NCBI GenBank assembly: GCA_019347675.1
Contig: JAHWKW010000004.1
Location: 40,123 to 104,122 of the forward strand
From: Actinomycetota bacterium
GTDB lineage: Bacteria > Actinomycetota > Nitriliruptoria > Nitriliruptorales > JAHWKO01
Length of the DNA stretch: 64,000 nt
Direction: 5' to 3'
Every line of letters begins with the position of its first letter. Position 1 is the first letter of the stretch. Shown here piece by piece: positions 32,217 to 41,266 of the stretch. Under the pieces are notes generated by a model. It was not told the origin of the DNA and did not search any database. It saw only the letters and a list, made by a program, of their open reading frames with translations. A program made the position numbers and the translations under genes.

Positions 32217-33283
32217 CAGCGGTCCTCTCCGGTGCTGCCGGTCTGGTTCGCGCTGGCCGCAGCCGCGCGGCGCTGCAGGAAGTCGTACAGCTCGCGGTCC
32301 CAAGCCTGCGTCGGCGACGGCGCCACCTTCCGGATCCGTCGGTGGGCCAGGTAGTCCTGGAACGCCTCACGGGTGGAGTACCGCGGCACGGACCCGAAGT
32401 TGCGACGCAGCTTGGTGACGTCCACCGCCCGGCCGTACTGCAGGAACCGGAGCTGCTCCGGTGAGAAATCGAGCCGGCCGGTGCGCCGGACCAGGTTCCC
32501 GGCGATCGTGGCGAACGGGAGCAGGACCGGGGCGGGGACGCGCCCCGCCAGGCGGATCGCCTGCGACAGGTACAGCACGCCGGCGCCTGCGACGTTGTAG
32601 ATGCCGGGCCGATCCTCGACCGTGGCACGCTCCATGACGGCCAGGGCGTCGTCACCGTGGCAGAACTGCAGCCGCGGGTCGTAGCCGGCGATGGTCGGGA
32701 CCAGCGGGAGGGCGAAGTACCGGGCGAACAGCGAGTCGACCCCGCCCCCGATGAAGTTGGCGAACCGCAGGATGGTGACGGTCACGTCCGGGCGTCGACG
32801 GCCGAAGCTGCGGGCGTACCCCTCGACCTCGGTGACGTCCTTGGCGAACCCCGAACGTGGCGTGGCCCGCGGTGTCGCGCCCTCGGTGAACAGCGCCGGG
32901 TCGCTGTGGTCGCTCCCGTAGACGGCGGTGGACGACTTGATCACCACCGTCCGGAGCGCGTCGGCCTTCTGGCAGGCTGCCAGCAGCTGCATGGTCCCGA
33001 TGACGTTGTGCTCCTTCATGCGTGCGCGGCCGCCGACCGAACCGGGGGCCGTTGCCACACCGGCGTGCACCACCGTGTCGACCCCCGTGGCGGTGATCAC
33101 ACGGGTGACGATGGGGTTGCGGATGTCGGCCCGGATGAACTCGGTGTGGCGCAGGTCGTCGTGCGGCGCGCGGACGTCGACTCCGGCGACGTACTCGACG
33201 TCGTCGCGCTGCTCGAGCGCGCGGGCCAGCTTCCCCGGGATCTGCTCGGAGATCCCGGTGATCAGGACGCGTCGGCCAGCCAC
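32216..33283 (-). CDS. NAD-dependent epimerase/dehydratase-like protein (GalE2/Rv0501-like)
   Basis: 355-residue extended SDR-fold protein: RVLITGISEQIPGKLA (dinucleotide loop, but with the central Gly of TGxxGxxG replaced), VAGVDVR, FIRADIRN, VDTVVHAGVAT, NVIGTMQLLAAC, VIKSSTAVYG. The usual YxxxK is not seen; the equivalent stretch reads SGFAKDVTEVE, so classical epimerase chemistry is doubtful. It starts with GTG one base after the SAM-hydrolase stop and is coupled to the acyltransferase gene. In mycobacteria this pair follows an excisionase-type regulator, as here. Confidence 0.82.
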   Translation of the reverse strand: MAGRRVLITGISEQIPGKLARALEQRDDVEYVAGVDVRAPHDDLRHTEFIRADIRNPIVTRVITATGVDTVVHAGVATAPGSVGGRARMKEHNVIGTMQLLAACQKADALRTVVIKSSTAVYGSDHSDPALFTEGATPRATPRSGFAKDVTEVEGYARSFGRRRPDVTVTILRFANFIGGGVDSLFARYFALPLVPTIAGYDPRLQFCHGDDALAVMERATVEDRPGIYNVAGAGVLYLSQAIRLAGRVPAPVLLPFATIAGNLVRRTGRLDFSPEQLRFLQYGRAVDVTKLRRNFGSVPRYSTREAFQDYLAHRRIRKVAPSPTQAWDRELYDFLQRRAAAASANQTGSTGEDR

Positions 33284-33284
33284 A

Positions 33285-34172
33285 TCACGATCCTCGCTCG
33301 TCAGTTCCCCGGTGCGCGTCCCGTCCGCCGTGCGGGGTCGTCGACGCCGGCGCGAGCGTCAACACGTCACCGCGGGCGGCGCCCGTCCGCGCCGCTGCGG
33401 ACCCGCGGTTCACCGCGACCGCCAGAGCCCGGTCGCCGTCCTGGTGAACGAGCATGTCACCGGCCGCAACGTCCCCGAACGTCCGGGCCCAGCGAGCCGT
33501 CCACCAGCGCCCCCCGTGTGCGACGAAGACCTCGTCACCGAGCTCGGCTCCCAGGCTAGCCAGGTCGGCTGTGGAGGCCGCCAGCTGCAGGTTGCCGAAA
33601 CGGTCGACCAGGGTCACCGACGCGCGCAGCCGACCACCGGCCACGGCCGCCGCCGGGACGGTCTGCACGTCGGTGAGGTCGGTGACCGCCGGGCCGAGGT
33701 TGCGTGGGTCGTGTCCGGCGGCGATCAGGCCCGCCGCCGGGGCGAACACGTCACGTCCGTGGAACGTGTCGGCCACCGGCTGCAGCCGGGCCTGGGGATC
33801 CGCCAGCTCGAAGGCGGCGACCACGCCACCGAGCGCCCGCGCCGCCGGGACCAGCAGGCCGTTGTCCGGCCCGACCAGGACATCCCCCCGGTCGGCCACC
33901 ACGGCCACGCCCCGCCGTTCGGTGCCCACCCCGGGGTCGACCACCGCCAGGTGCACCGACACCGGCTGGTAGGTGGCGGCGCGCGCCAGCAGCACCGCGC
34001 CGGTCGCGACGTCGCCACGTGGCACGGCGTGGGTCAGGTCGATCACGCGGGCGTGCGCCGCGAAGCGGGCCAGCACCCCGTGGCAGACGCCCACGAAGAT
34101 GTCGTCGAGGCCGAAATCGGAGAGGAAGGCGACCGCCGCGTACCGCGCCGGCGGGCCCGGATGGCGGCTCAC
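33285..34172 (-). CDS. SAM hydroxide adenosyltransferase (SAM hydrolase, DUF62 family)
   Basis: 295-residue enzyme of the fluorinase/chlorinase superfamily, whose common members hydrolyse S-adenosylmethionine to adenosine and methionine. Visible motifs: FLSDFGLDDIFVG (conserved Asp), VIDLTHAVPRGDVATGAVLL, VHLAVVDPGVGTERRGVAV (catalytic Asp-His region), VGPDNGLL, ADTFHGRDVFAPAAG and FGNLQL. GTG at 34172 overlaps the TGA of the HTH gene (GTGA). The gene is inserted between the regulator and the epimerase relative to the mycobacterial order. Physiological role unknown; control of SAM or of adenosine release is a guess. Confidence 0.85.
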   Translation of the reverse strand: MSRHPGPPARYAAVAFLSDFGLDDIFVGVCHGVLARFAAHARVIDLTHAVPRGDVATGAVLLARAATYQPVSVHLAVVDPGVGTERRGVAVVADRGDVLVGPDNGLLVPAARALGGVVAAFELADPQARLQPVADTFHGRDVFAPAAGLIAAGHDPRNLGPAVTDLTDVQTVPAAAVAGGRLRASVTLVDRFGNLQLAASTADLASLGAELGDEVFVAHGGRWWTARWARTFGDVAAGDMLVHQDGDRALAVAVNRGSAAARTGAARGDVLTLAPASTTPHGGRDAHRGTDERGS

Positions 34173-34363
34173 CGCTCGTCGGCGACGGTCTCCGGCTCGA
34201 CCACCTGCCCGGCGAGGTAGGTCTCGAGCTCGTCGCGACGGACCCGGTAGTTGCGGCCGACCCGGACCGCCGGGAGCTCCCCGCTGCGGATCAGGCGGTA
34301 GACGGTCATGGTGGAGACACGCAGCAGGTCCGCGACCTCGGCGACCGTGAGCAGTTCGTCCAT
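34169..34363 (-). CDS. Excisionase/MerR-type helix-turn-helix DNA-binding protein (Rv0500A-like)
   Basis: 64-residue protein made only of a winged-helix domain: ELLTVAEVADLLRVSTMTVYRLIRSGELPAVRVGRNYRVRRDEL, typical of the excisionase family. ATG at 34363 fits the family; the open frame to 34471 adds 36 unlike residues. Its stop overlaps the SAM-hydrolase start. Located first in the regulator / SAM hydrolase / epimerase / acyltransferase unit, it may autoregulate this operon (inference). Confidence 0.85.
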   Translation of the reverse strand: MDELLTVAEVADLLRVSTMTVYRLIRSGELPAVRVGRNYRVRRDELETYLAGQVVEPETVADER

Positions 34364-34488
34364 CGCTGGGCAGTGTAACTGGCGGTCGACCGGCCGGGTC
34401 GGGCCGAACGTGGACCGAACGCCAGCCACGCGTCGACGACACCCGGGTCGGTCGAGGGTCCCGGCTCGCAACCGTCCGCGCCGGCGCG

Positions 34489-35667
34489 TCAGCCGGCGCC
34501 GTGGCGGGAAAGGACGTGCTCGCGGACGGAGCGCACGGCCTCCTCCGCGTCCTCGCGGGCACGGGCCCGGCTGTCGTCGGACATCCCGACGGGCCCGTCG
34601 TCGAAGCGGTCGGGCGGGTCCTGGCCGGTCCGCGAACGCGCGATGTCCTGCCAGTCTTCAGGGATCGCGTCCGGGAGGCTGGCACCGGCCATCTCCGCGA
34701 ACCACACCGTCCAGGCTCGTGGGACCACGGTCACGATCTGGTACCCGCCGCCGCCGAACGCGACCCACCGCCCGCCGGCCGTCTCGTGCGCCAGGCGATG
34801 CACCCGCGTGGCGACCGCGGCGTAGTCGTCGACGGTCAGCGCCAGGTGCGCCAGCGGGTCGCTGACGTGGGTGTCACAACCCAGCTGGGTGACGAGCACA
34901 TCGGGAGCGAACGCACGGACCAGCGGCTCCACGACCGCGTCGAACGCGTCCAGCCACACGTCACCGGGCGTCCGCGGCGCCAAGGGCACGTTGGCCGCCG
35001 TGCCTTCAGCTCCCGGCCCCCCGATGTCGGTCGGGAACCCGGTCCCCGGGAACAGGTACCGGCCGGATTCGTGCAGCGAGATGGTCAGCACGCGCGGGTC
35101 GTCCCAGAAGATCTGCTCCACGCCGTCACCGTGGTGGACGTCGACGTCGACGTAGGCGATGCGTTCGGTGCCGTTGCGCAGCAGCCAGTCGATCCCCACC
35201 GCCGGGTCGTTGTAGACGCAGAACCCCGACGCACGCCCCGGCATCGCGTGGTGCAGGCCACCGGCCGGGTTGAACGCGTGGAGGGCCTCCTGCTCGCCCA
35301 CCAGCCGCGCGGCCTCCTTCGACGCCGCGCACACCTCCATGGATGCCTGGTGCATCCCCGGGAAGATCGGGTTGTCACCCGGCCCCAGCCCGTACTCGCG
35401 GGCGCCCCGCATGGACGGGTCGGCGCCCGCGCGCTTGACCACCTCGACGTAGTCGGCGGTGTGGATCCGCAGCAGCTCGTCCTCGTCGTACGGCCCCGAG
35501 CCGACCTCCACCGCACGGTCGGTGTCGCACAGGCCCAGCGCGCGGATCAGCTCGACGGTGAGCTCGACACGGACGGGCTTGAGCGGATGGGTCGCGCCGA
35601 AGTCGTACTCCAGCGGCCCGTCCCACACCAGCGCGACGCGTCCGTGGTCGCTTCCCTGGTCCGCCAT
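34489..35667 (-). CDS. acuC: Histone-deacetylase-family protein AcuC
   Basis: 392-residue class I HDAC-like zinc amidohydrolase. The active-site sequence includes GGLHHAMPGRASGFCVYNDPAVG (the tandem His pair and Tyr/Asn region), YVDVDVHHGDGVEQIFW (zinc Asp and His) and TQLGCDTHVSDPLAHL (second zinc Asp). In Bacillus, AcuC deacetylates acetyl-CoA synthetase; no acs gene lies here, so the substrate is open. The C-terminal ~70 residues are acidic and Arg-rich. ATG at 35667 gives the familiar N-terminus VALVWDGPLEYDFGATHPLKPVR. Confidence 0.9.
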   Translation of the reverse strand: MADQGSDHGRVALVWDGPLEYDFGATHPLKPVRVELTVELIRALGLCDTDRAVEVGSGPYDEDELLRIHTADYVEVVKRAGADPSMRGAREYGLGPGDNPIFPGMHQASMEVCAASKEAARLVGEQEALHAFNPAGGLHHAMPGRASGFCVYNDPAVGIDWLLRNGTERIAYVDVDVHHGDGVEQIFWDDPRVLTISLHESGRYLFPGTGFPTDIGGPGAEGTAANVPLAPRTPGDVWLDAFDAVVEPLVRAFAPDVLVTQLGCDTHVSDPLAHLALTVDDYAAVATRVHRLAHETAGGRWVAFGGGGYQIVTVVPRAWTVWFAEMAGASLPDAIPEDWQDIARSRTGQDPPDRFDDGPVGMSDDSRARAREDAEEAVRSVREHVLSRHGAG

Positions 35668-35731
35668 ACCGATTCCGTCTCGACTGCCGACGTGGTCCTC
35701 CGCACCGCCGAGCCTATCGAGCGTGCGCCGG

Positions 35732-36916
35732 TCACTCGTGGCGGAGGGCGGCCACCGGGTCGAGGCGGCCGGCACGGCGCGCCGGCCACACCCCGAACAC
35801 GATCCCCACCGCCACCGACACGCCCACGGCCAGAGCCACCGACCAGCCGGTCACGACCGCCGGGAGCGGGGAGTAGCGGTCGGCGAGGCGGGCCAGACCG
35901 ACGCCGAGCAGGATCCCGGCGATCCCCCCCGTGCCGGTCAGCACCACGGCCTCTATCAGGAACTGCAGCGTGATGTCGCGGGTGCGGGCCCCCAGCGCCT
36001 TGCGCAAGCCGATCTCACGGGTCCGTTCGGAGACCGACACCAGCATGATGTTGCTCACCCCGACCCCTCCCACCAGCAGGGAGATCCCCGCGATCGCGGC
36101 CAGCACCAGGGTGAGCAGCTCCAGGACCCGACCCACCACCCCGATCAGCTCCCGCTGGGTGATCACGCTGAACTCGTCCTCGCTGAACCGCCGGGTCAGG
36201 GCGTGGCGAACCCGGGCGGCGTCATCCTCGATCGCGGCGGTCGACGCCGACCGCACGAAGATCGCATCGATCCGATCGGTCCCGAACGCCCGCTGCGCCG
36301 CGGTGACCGGGACCAGGATCTGCGCATCCCGGTCCGGCCCGAAGCTCCCCCCGACCGGCTCGAGCACCCCGGTGACGCGGAAGCGCAGCCCCGCGACCGT
36401 GACCGTCTTGCCCAACGGGTCACCACCAGCGAACAGCTCGTCGGCGGCAGCCGCTCCGATGACGACCACCCGCCGACCGGTGGCCAGGTCCGACGCCGTG
36501 AAGAACGCGCCGCGGGACAGGCGTCGCGTCACCACCCTGGGGAAGGTCTCGGTGACCCCGAGCACGCTGACGAACGTGGACGCGTTCCCGGCGCGGATCA
36601 CCTCCCCGGAGACCACGTGAGCAGCGACGCGCTCCGGGTCGCCCAGCGCCCGCGCCACCGCCTCGGCGTCGTGCAGGGTGAACCGCGACCGGGTCGGTGC
36701 CTGGCCGAAGTCGGCCTGGCCGGGGAAGACCAGGAGGAGGTTGGAGCCGAGGTCCTCGATCGTCGCGGTGACCTCCTGACGTGCCCCCTGTCCGACGGCG
36801 ACCAGCAGGATGACGGCCAGCACCCCGATCACGACGCCGAGGGTGGTCAGGGCCGATCGCAGCCGGTTGGCGCGGACGGCGTCCAGCGCGGCGCGGGTCG
36901 CCGCGGCGACGTTCAC
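35732..36916 (-). CDS. MacB-like ABC transporter permease
   Basis: 394-residue permease of the FtsX/MacB type: one N-terminal helix (ALTTLGVVIGVLAVILLVAVGQGARQ), a large extracytoplasmic MacB core domain (residues ~45-250), then three helices near 270-390 (LTLVLAAIAGISLLVGGVGVSNIMLVSVSERTREIGLRKALGA is the conserved coupling region). It ends WPARRAGRLDPVAALRHE, the family signature. ATG overlaps the ATPase TGA (ATGA). Together with the next two genes it forms a tripartite-type efflux or lipoprotein-exporting system adapted to a monoderm. Confidence 0.92.
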   Translation of the reverse strand: MNVAAATRAALDAVRANRLRSALTTLGVVIGVLAVILLVAVGQGARQEVTATIEDLGSNLLLVFPGQADFGQAPTRSRFTLHDAEAVARALGDPERVAAHVVSGEVIRAGNASTFVSVLGVTETFPRVVTRRLSRGAFFTASDLATGRRVVVIGAAAADELFAGGDPLGKTVTVAGLRFRVTGVLEPVGGSFGPDRDAQILVPVTAAQRAFGTDRIDAIFVRSASTAAIEDDAARVRHALTRRFSEDEFSVITQRELIGVVGRVLELLTLVLAAIAGISLLVGGVGVSNIMLVSVSERTREIGLRKALGARTRDITLQFLIEAVVLTGTGGIAGILLGVGLARLADRYSPLPAVVTGWSVALAVGVSVAVGIVFGVWPARRAGRLDPVAALRHE

Positions 36917-37626
36917 GCCACCACCCCGTCGACGACCTCGATGCGGCGGGCCGCTCGTGCCGCGATGCGCGCGTCGTGGGTGACCACGACCAGGGAGGTG
37001 CCACGCTCGGTCTGCAGCCGGTCGAGCAGCGCCAGGATCTCCTCCCCCGTCGCCGTGTCGAGGTTCCCGGTCGGCTCGTCCGCGAGGACCAGGTCCGGCT
37101 CGCCGACGAGCGCCCGGGCGATCGCGACCCGTTGCTGCTGACCGCCCGACAGCTGGGTCGGTCGGTGGTCGAGCCGGTCGCCCAGCCCCACGGCAGCGAG
37201 GACGGCGGCGGCGCGGTCGTGCTGCTCACGGCGAGGGATGCCGCGGTACGCCAGAGGCAGCGCGACATTGGCCACGGCGGTCAGCCGCGGCAGGAGCTGG
37301 AACGACTGGAAGACGAAGCCGATGCGTCGGTTGCGCAACCGCGCGAGCTGGCTGTCGGGGAGGCTGGGCACGTCGCTCCCGGCGAACCGCACCGTCCCGG
37401 TGGTGGGGCGGTCGAGCAGCCCCAACAGGTTCAGCAGCGTCGACTTCCCGCTTCCCGACGGGCCGAGGACAGCCACGTACTCGCCGGCGCGGACGGCGAG
37501 CGACACACCGCGCAGGGCCTGCACCACCGCGGCGTCGCGCCCCCCTCCGAGCCGGTAGCTGCGGTGGGCATCGACGACCTCGACGAGCGCAGGGTCACCG
37601 TCGGTCAGCGGAGGGGAGCGGCTCAC
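36913..37626 (-). CDS. ABC transporter ATP-binding protein (MacB/LolD type)
   Basis: 237-residue ATPase. Walker A GPSGSGKST, Q-loop FVFQSFQLLPRLTAVANV, signature LSGGQQQRVAIARAL, Walker B DLVLADEPTGNLD, H-loop VVVTHD. These are all intact and typical for the LolD/MacB subfamily. It overlaps both neighbours by ATGA, so adaptor, ATPase and permease are coupled. The N-terminal leader of ~12 residues before VEVVDAHRSYRLGGG is not conserved. Confidence 0.94.
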   Translation of the reverse strand: MSRSPPLTDGDPALVEVVDAHRSYRLGGGRDAAVVQALRGVSLAVRAGEYVAVLGPSGSGKSTLLNLLGLLDRPTTGTVRFAGSDVPSLPDSQLARLRNRRIGFVFQSFQLLPRLTAVANVALPLAYRGIPRREQHDRAAAVLAAVGLGDRLDHRPTQLSGGQQQRVAIARALVGEPDLVLADEPTGNLDTATGEEILALLDRLQTERGTSLVVVTHDARIAARAARRIEVVDGVVA

Positions 37627-38972
37627 GGCAGTCGATCGCCGTCCTCGACCTGCTCGAAGCCGGCAACGACGACGTGTTCACCGGCTGTGACGTCACCGTC
37701 GACGGCGGCGAGGTCGTCGCTGACCGCGACCAGCCCCACGGGAACGGGACGCACCCGACGCGCCCCGTCCGCGTCGCGGACCACCAGGATGACGTCGCGC
37801 CCGTCGCGGCGGACCAGCGCGCTGGCCGGCACGACCGTGGCGCTGGCAACGCGCCGCACCTCGATCTCGACGGATGCGGTCATTCCGACCCGGGGGCGGA
37901 CCTCGGAGGGCAGGTCGTCGAGGGCCACCTCGACCGGGTACACCACGCCAGCGGTGATGGCCTGCCCCGGACCGACCGCCACGCGCGTCACCGATCCCGC
38001 CAGGACATCGTCGGGGTAGGCGTCGAGGAAGACCCGGACCGGCTGGCCGGGCTCCACCTGGACGGCGTCGACCTCGTCCACCGCCGCGCGGAGGTGGAAG
38101 CCCGACAGGTCGTAGACGGTGAACAGCGCCTGTCCCACCCCCACCGGCGCGCCCACGGCCACGGGACCGCCCGTCCCCCCGCGCGTTCCGCCCAGCAGCC
38201 CGGCGACGTCCGCCGGCAGGTCCCCAGGGTCGTCGGCGATCCCGTCCGCGGTCGCGGCGACGCCGAACTCGACCACGCCGCCGATCGGGGCCACGACGAT
38301 CAGCGCTGCGTCCTTGGCCTGTGCTGCCTCCAGCACCACGGCGGCCTGCCGCTGCTGCGCGGCGGCGACCGTGCGTTGGCTGGCGGTCGCCCGCCGGGCG
38401 CTGTCGGCGGCGCGAGCCTCGGCGCGGGCGAGTTCACGGGCGGCGCGCTGGTAGGCGGCGCGTGCGTCGGCCAGACGGACCAGCAGCGCAGCGCGGGCCT
38501 GGTCGTCGGGGACCGTGGCCGCCTGCTCCTCGAGGGTGTCGAGCAGGCCGGGCAGGACCGCGTCGAGCTGGTGGCGGACGCCGGCCATCAGCGGCGACAG
38601 GTCCACGGTCGGGACCACCCCCGCCAGCGCAGCCGCCGCGTCGACGCCTGCGCGGGCCTGCGCCAGTGCGGTGTCGACGCTGTCGGAGTCCAACCGCAGC
38701 ACGGCACGGCCGGCTTCGACCACCTCGCCGTCGGCGACGAGCAGCTCGGCGACGTGGCCGCTCGCCGGGGCGGCGACCACGCGCCGGTCGGCGGGTTCGA
38801 CGGTGGCCGGGGCGGCGACGGTCTGGTGCACCGTGCCGGAGGTGACCGCAGCCAGCTCCACCGCCGGGGCGCGACCAGCGGTGCAGGTCGTCAGCAACAG
38901 GACACAAGTGGCGACGGGGAGGATCCGGCGGCCGGCGGATCCCCTCCCCCGCGCGCGCGGCGGCGCGTTCAC
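37623..38972 (-). CDS. HlyD/MacA-like periplasmic-adaptor-type lipoprotein
   Basis: 449 residues. The N-terminal signal ends in a lipobox-like LLTTC (Cys ~31), suggesting a lipid-anchored exported protein. The biotinyl-lipoyl-like segment ([27 protein letters not shown]) is followed by a long Ala/Arg-rich helical hairpin (~110-215), then the second lipoyl half and beta-barrel ([24 protein letters not shown]). This is the adaptor fold of MacA in a probably monoderm cell. ATG overlaps the proC stop (ATGA), which ties the export operon to proC. Confidence 0.88.
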   Translation of the reverse strand: MNAPPRARGRGSAGRRILPVATCVLLLTTCTAGRAPAVELAAVTSGTVHQTVAAPATVEPADRRVVAAPASGHVAELLVADGEVVEAGRAVLRLDSDSVDTALAQARAGVDAAAALAGVVPTVDLSPLMAGVRHQLDAVLPGLLDTLEEQAATVPDDQARAALLVRLADARAAYQRAARELARAEARAADSARRATASQRTVAAAQQRQAAVVLEAAQAKDAALIVVAPIGGVVEFGVAATADGIADDPGDLPADVAGLLGGTRGGTGGPVAVGAPVGVGQALFTVYDLSGFHLRAAVDEVDAVQVEPGQPVRVFLDAYPDDVLAGSVTRVAVGPGQAITAGVVYPVEVALDDLPSEVRPRVGMTASVEIEVRRVASATVVPASALVRRDGRDVILVVRDADGARRVRPVPVGLVAVSDDLAAVDGDVTAGEHVVVAGFEQVEDGDRLP

Positions 38973-39778
38973 GATCGGGCGAGCTCCTCGCTGCGGTGCT
39001 TGGCCGCCTCGATCGCGTTGAGGAACGCGGCCCGGACGCGGGACTGCTCCAGTTGGCGGATCGCGGCGATGGTGGTCCCGCCGGGCGAGGTCACCATCTC
39101 GCGGAGCTCAACGGGGTGGCGGCCGGTGTCGCGGAGCATCTTGGCCGAGCCGACCATGGTCTGGATGATCAGCTCGGTGGCGACGTCGCGTGGCAACCCC
39201 AGGAGGATCCCCGCATCGATCATCGCTTCGGCCAACAGGAAGAAGTAGGCCGGCCCGGATCCGGACAGGGCCGTGACCGCATCGAGGTGCTCCTCGGGCA
39301 GGCGCAGCACCTTCCCGACGTGGCCCAGGATCTTCTCGGCGATCTCCAGGTCAGCGTCGGTGGCGTGCGCGCCCGGCGAGAGCACGCTCATGGCTTCGTC
39401 GACCTGCACCGGGACGTTGCTCATGACCCGCACGACCGGGACGTCGGCACCGATCGCCGCCTCGATGCGGCCGGTTGGGACACCCGCGATCACGCTGATG
39501 ACGGTCTGGCCGGCCCGGAACGCGTGGCCGTCGCGCGCCAGGAGCGCCCCGACCGACTGTGGCTTCACCGCCAGGATGACGACGCCCGCGCCGCTGATCG
39601 CCTCCCGGTTGTCCACCGTGGCGTGGACGCCGTAGGCGCGGGCCAGCTCCGCGCAGCGTTCCTCACGGCGGGTGGTGCACACGATGCGGTCGGCCCCGAT
39701 CCAACCCGAGCGCAGCAACCCCGACAGCAGCGCTTCGCCCATCCGCCCGGTCCCGACGATCGCGAGCGTGTCGTGCAC
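38969..39778 (-). CDS. proC: Pyrroline-5-carboxylate reductase ProC
   Basis: 269-residue NADPH enzyme of the last step of proline synthesis. N-terminal Rossmann segment LAIVGTGRMGEALLSGLL, then VVILAVKPQSVG, the VRVMSNVPVQV stretch (normally 'RxMPNtP', here Ser and Val replace Pro and Thr), ALSGSGPAYFFLLAEAMIDAG and the C-terminal signature ELREMVTSPGGTTIAAI. GTG at 39778 follows GGAGG and restores the nucleotide-binding strand; the open frame to 40084 is a shadow. Followed immediately by the efflux genes; proline dehydrogenase lies just upstream. Confidence 0.93.
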   Translation of the reverse strand: MHDTLAIVGTGRMGEALLSGLLRSGWIGADRIVCTTRREERCAELARAYGVHATVDNREAISGAGVVILAVKPQSVGALLARDGHAFRAGQTVISVIAGVPTGRIEAAIGADVPVVRVMSNVPVQVDEAMSVLSPGAHATDADLEIAEKILGHVGKVLRLPEEHLDAVTALSGSGPAYFFLLAEAMIDAGILLGLPRDVATELIIQTMVGSAKMLRDTGRHPVELREMVTSPGGTTIAAIRQLEQSRVRAAFLNAIEAAKHRSEELARS

Positions 39779-39857
39779 CTGCCTCCGCTCCTGGTCGCGT
39801 CCGCGCGCAGTATCCCGCCCGCGGCCCCCTCCCGCGAACGCCGCCGCACGGGCGCGC

Positions 39858-40796
39858 TCAGCGGCGCCCGACCAGGGCGCGGAGGAAGAACGCGACGTTG
39901 GCGGGGCGCTCCGCCAGGCGGCGCATGAAGTACGGGTACCACTCGCCGCCGAACGGGAGGTAGATCCGCAGCCGCCAGCCGTCGGCCACGAGGGCCCGCT
40001 GCAGTGGTTCTCGGACCCCGTAGAGCATCTGGAACTCGAAGTCGTCCGCGGCCCGGCCGTAACGACGGGCCAGGTTCTTGGCACGGTGGATCAGCCGGTG
40101 ATCGTGCGTCGCGATGCGCGGGTAGCGGGCGGTGCGCAGGAGCGTGTCGGCGATCCGCGCGAACGCGGCGTCGACGTCCGCCCGGTCCGGGTAGGCGATC
40201 GACGGCGGCTCGGCGTACGCACCCTTGCACAGCCGCAGTGACGCACCCGCGGCGACGAGCGTCGCGACGTCGTCGGGGGTGCGGTACAGGTAGCTCTGCA
40301 CGGCACAGCCGACGTTGCCGTGGCCCGCGGCGCGCAGCTCCAGCACCAGGTCCACGGTCGCCTGGGTGTAGGCGCTGCTCTCCATGTCGACGGTGACGTC
40401 GGTGCCGTAGCCGTCGGCGTGGCGGCAGATCTCGGCGATCAGGTCGCGGCACAGCGACCGTGAGATCCCCAGGCCCAGCTGGGTCGGTTTGACCGACAGC
40501 GACCCGTCGAGGCCGGCGGCAGCGAGCCGGTCGAGCGCCCGCCGGTAGACGTCGGCCGCTCGACGGGCGGTGGCCGGCTCGTCGACCGCTTCGCCGAGGT
40601 AGTCCAGACTCACCGCCAAACCGCGTCGCTGCAGACTCGTCGCCGCGTGCAGCGCGTCGTCGAGGGTCTCTCCGGCCACGAACCGGGTCGCGACGGCCCG
40701 TGCGACCGGCAGCTGCTCCGCAGCCCGTCGCAGGGTCGCGCTCGCCGACGCGGCGATCAGTGCTCGCCGCAGCACCGCACCTGGCGATCCGCTCAC
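39858..40796 (-). CDS. Proline dehydrogenase
   Basis: 312-residue FAD enzyme of the PutA/PRODH family, oxidising proline to pyrroline-5-carboxylate. A TIM barrel with VSLDYLGEAVDE, LSVKPTQLGLG, VTVDMESSAYTQATVDLVLEL, VGCAVQSYLYRTPDD, LRLCKGAYAEPPS, IATHDHRLI, FEFQMLYGVREPLQ and VRIYLPFG-like RLRIYLPFGGEWYPYFMRRLAERPAN is complete. No P5C dehydrogenase is nearby. It shares ATGA with the YbjN gene. Together with proC next door, both directions of the proline/P5C pair are encoded within 2 kb, allowing a cycle that moves electrons from NADPH to quinone (inference). Confidence 0.93.
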   Translation of the reverse strand: MSGSPGAVLRRALIAASASATLRRAAEQLPVARAVATRFVAGETLDDALHAATSLQRRGLAVSLDYLGEAVDEPATARRAADVYRRALDRLAAAGLDGSLSVKPTQLGLGISRSLCRDLIAEICRHADGYGTDVTVDMESSAYTQATVDLVLELRAAGHGNVGCAVQSYLYRTPDDVATLVAAGASLRLCKGAYAEPPSIAYPDRADVDAAFARIADTLLRTARYPRIATHDHRLIHRAKNLARRYGRAADDFEFQMLYGVREPLQRALVADGWRLRIYLPFGGEWYPYFMRRLAERPANVAFFLRALVGRR

Positions 40797-41266
40797 CCGC
40801 CACCGACGGGGTTGGGCGGGAGGTCGTTGACCGCCCGCCAGCGCTGCTCCGCGGCGATGTAGCTGGCGAAGCCAAGCCGCAGGACGGCGTCGAAGACCTC
40901 GTCGGCGGTGGCCAGCACCGCCCCGAGCAGCTGATCGAAGCTGGTCGCCTCCAAGGTGGCCAAGGGGATCGCCCCGGTGAGGATGACATCGCCGTCGTCG
41001 CCGAGCGCGAAGTGGACCGGCAGGTGCTTGCGGTTGCGCTGCAACAGGTAGCGGTACACGCCGGCGTGGTTCTCATCCGGGCGGCCGCACAGCAACGCCT
41101 CGACGCGCAGTGATCGGTCGTCGACCGTCAGCACGAGCGGCAGGGTCCGCTTGCGTTCACCGCTCAGGACGGTCGTCCACGCATCCGGTGCGACCTGGTG
41201 GTGGGGCAGATCCGCGGCGTCCAACCCGGCGGTGACGACGTGCCGGGCGGCGTCCCGGGCGGTCAC
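40793..41266 (-). CDS. YbjN-domain protein next to mshA
   Basis: 157-residue soluble protein of the YbjN (type III chaperone-like) fold: LVLTVDDRSLRVEALLCGRPDENHAGVYRYLLQRNR, then HFALGDDGDVILTGAIPLATL and LLGAVLATADEVFDAVLRLGF. Mycobacterial mshA is also followed by a YbjN-like gene (Rv0487, from memory). GTG overlaps the mshA stop, and its own stop overlaps the proline dehydrogenase start. Function unresolved; a protein-binding or chaperone role is possible. Confidence 0.8.
   Translation of the reverse strand: MTARDAARHVVTAGLDAADLPHHQVAPDAWTTVLSGERKRTLPLVLTVDDRSLRVEALLCGRPDENHAGVYRYLLQRNRKHLPVHFALGDDGDVILTGAIPLATLEATSFDQLLGAVLATADEVFDAVLRLGFASYIAAEQRWRAVNDLPPNPVGGG

Noticed and set aside
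33283..34363. Search for the tiny basic AURKAIP1/COX24-type peptide that accompanies the Rv0500A-0502 cluster
   Set aside because: No Lys/Arg-rich short frame with a ribosome site was found between the regulator and the epimerase; the SAM hydrolase occupies the space.
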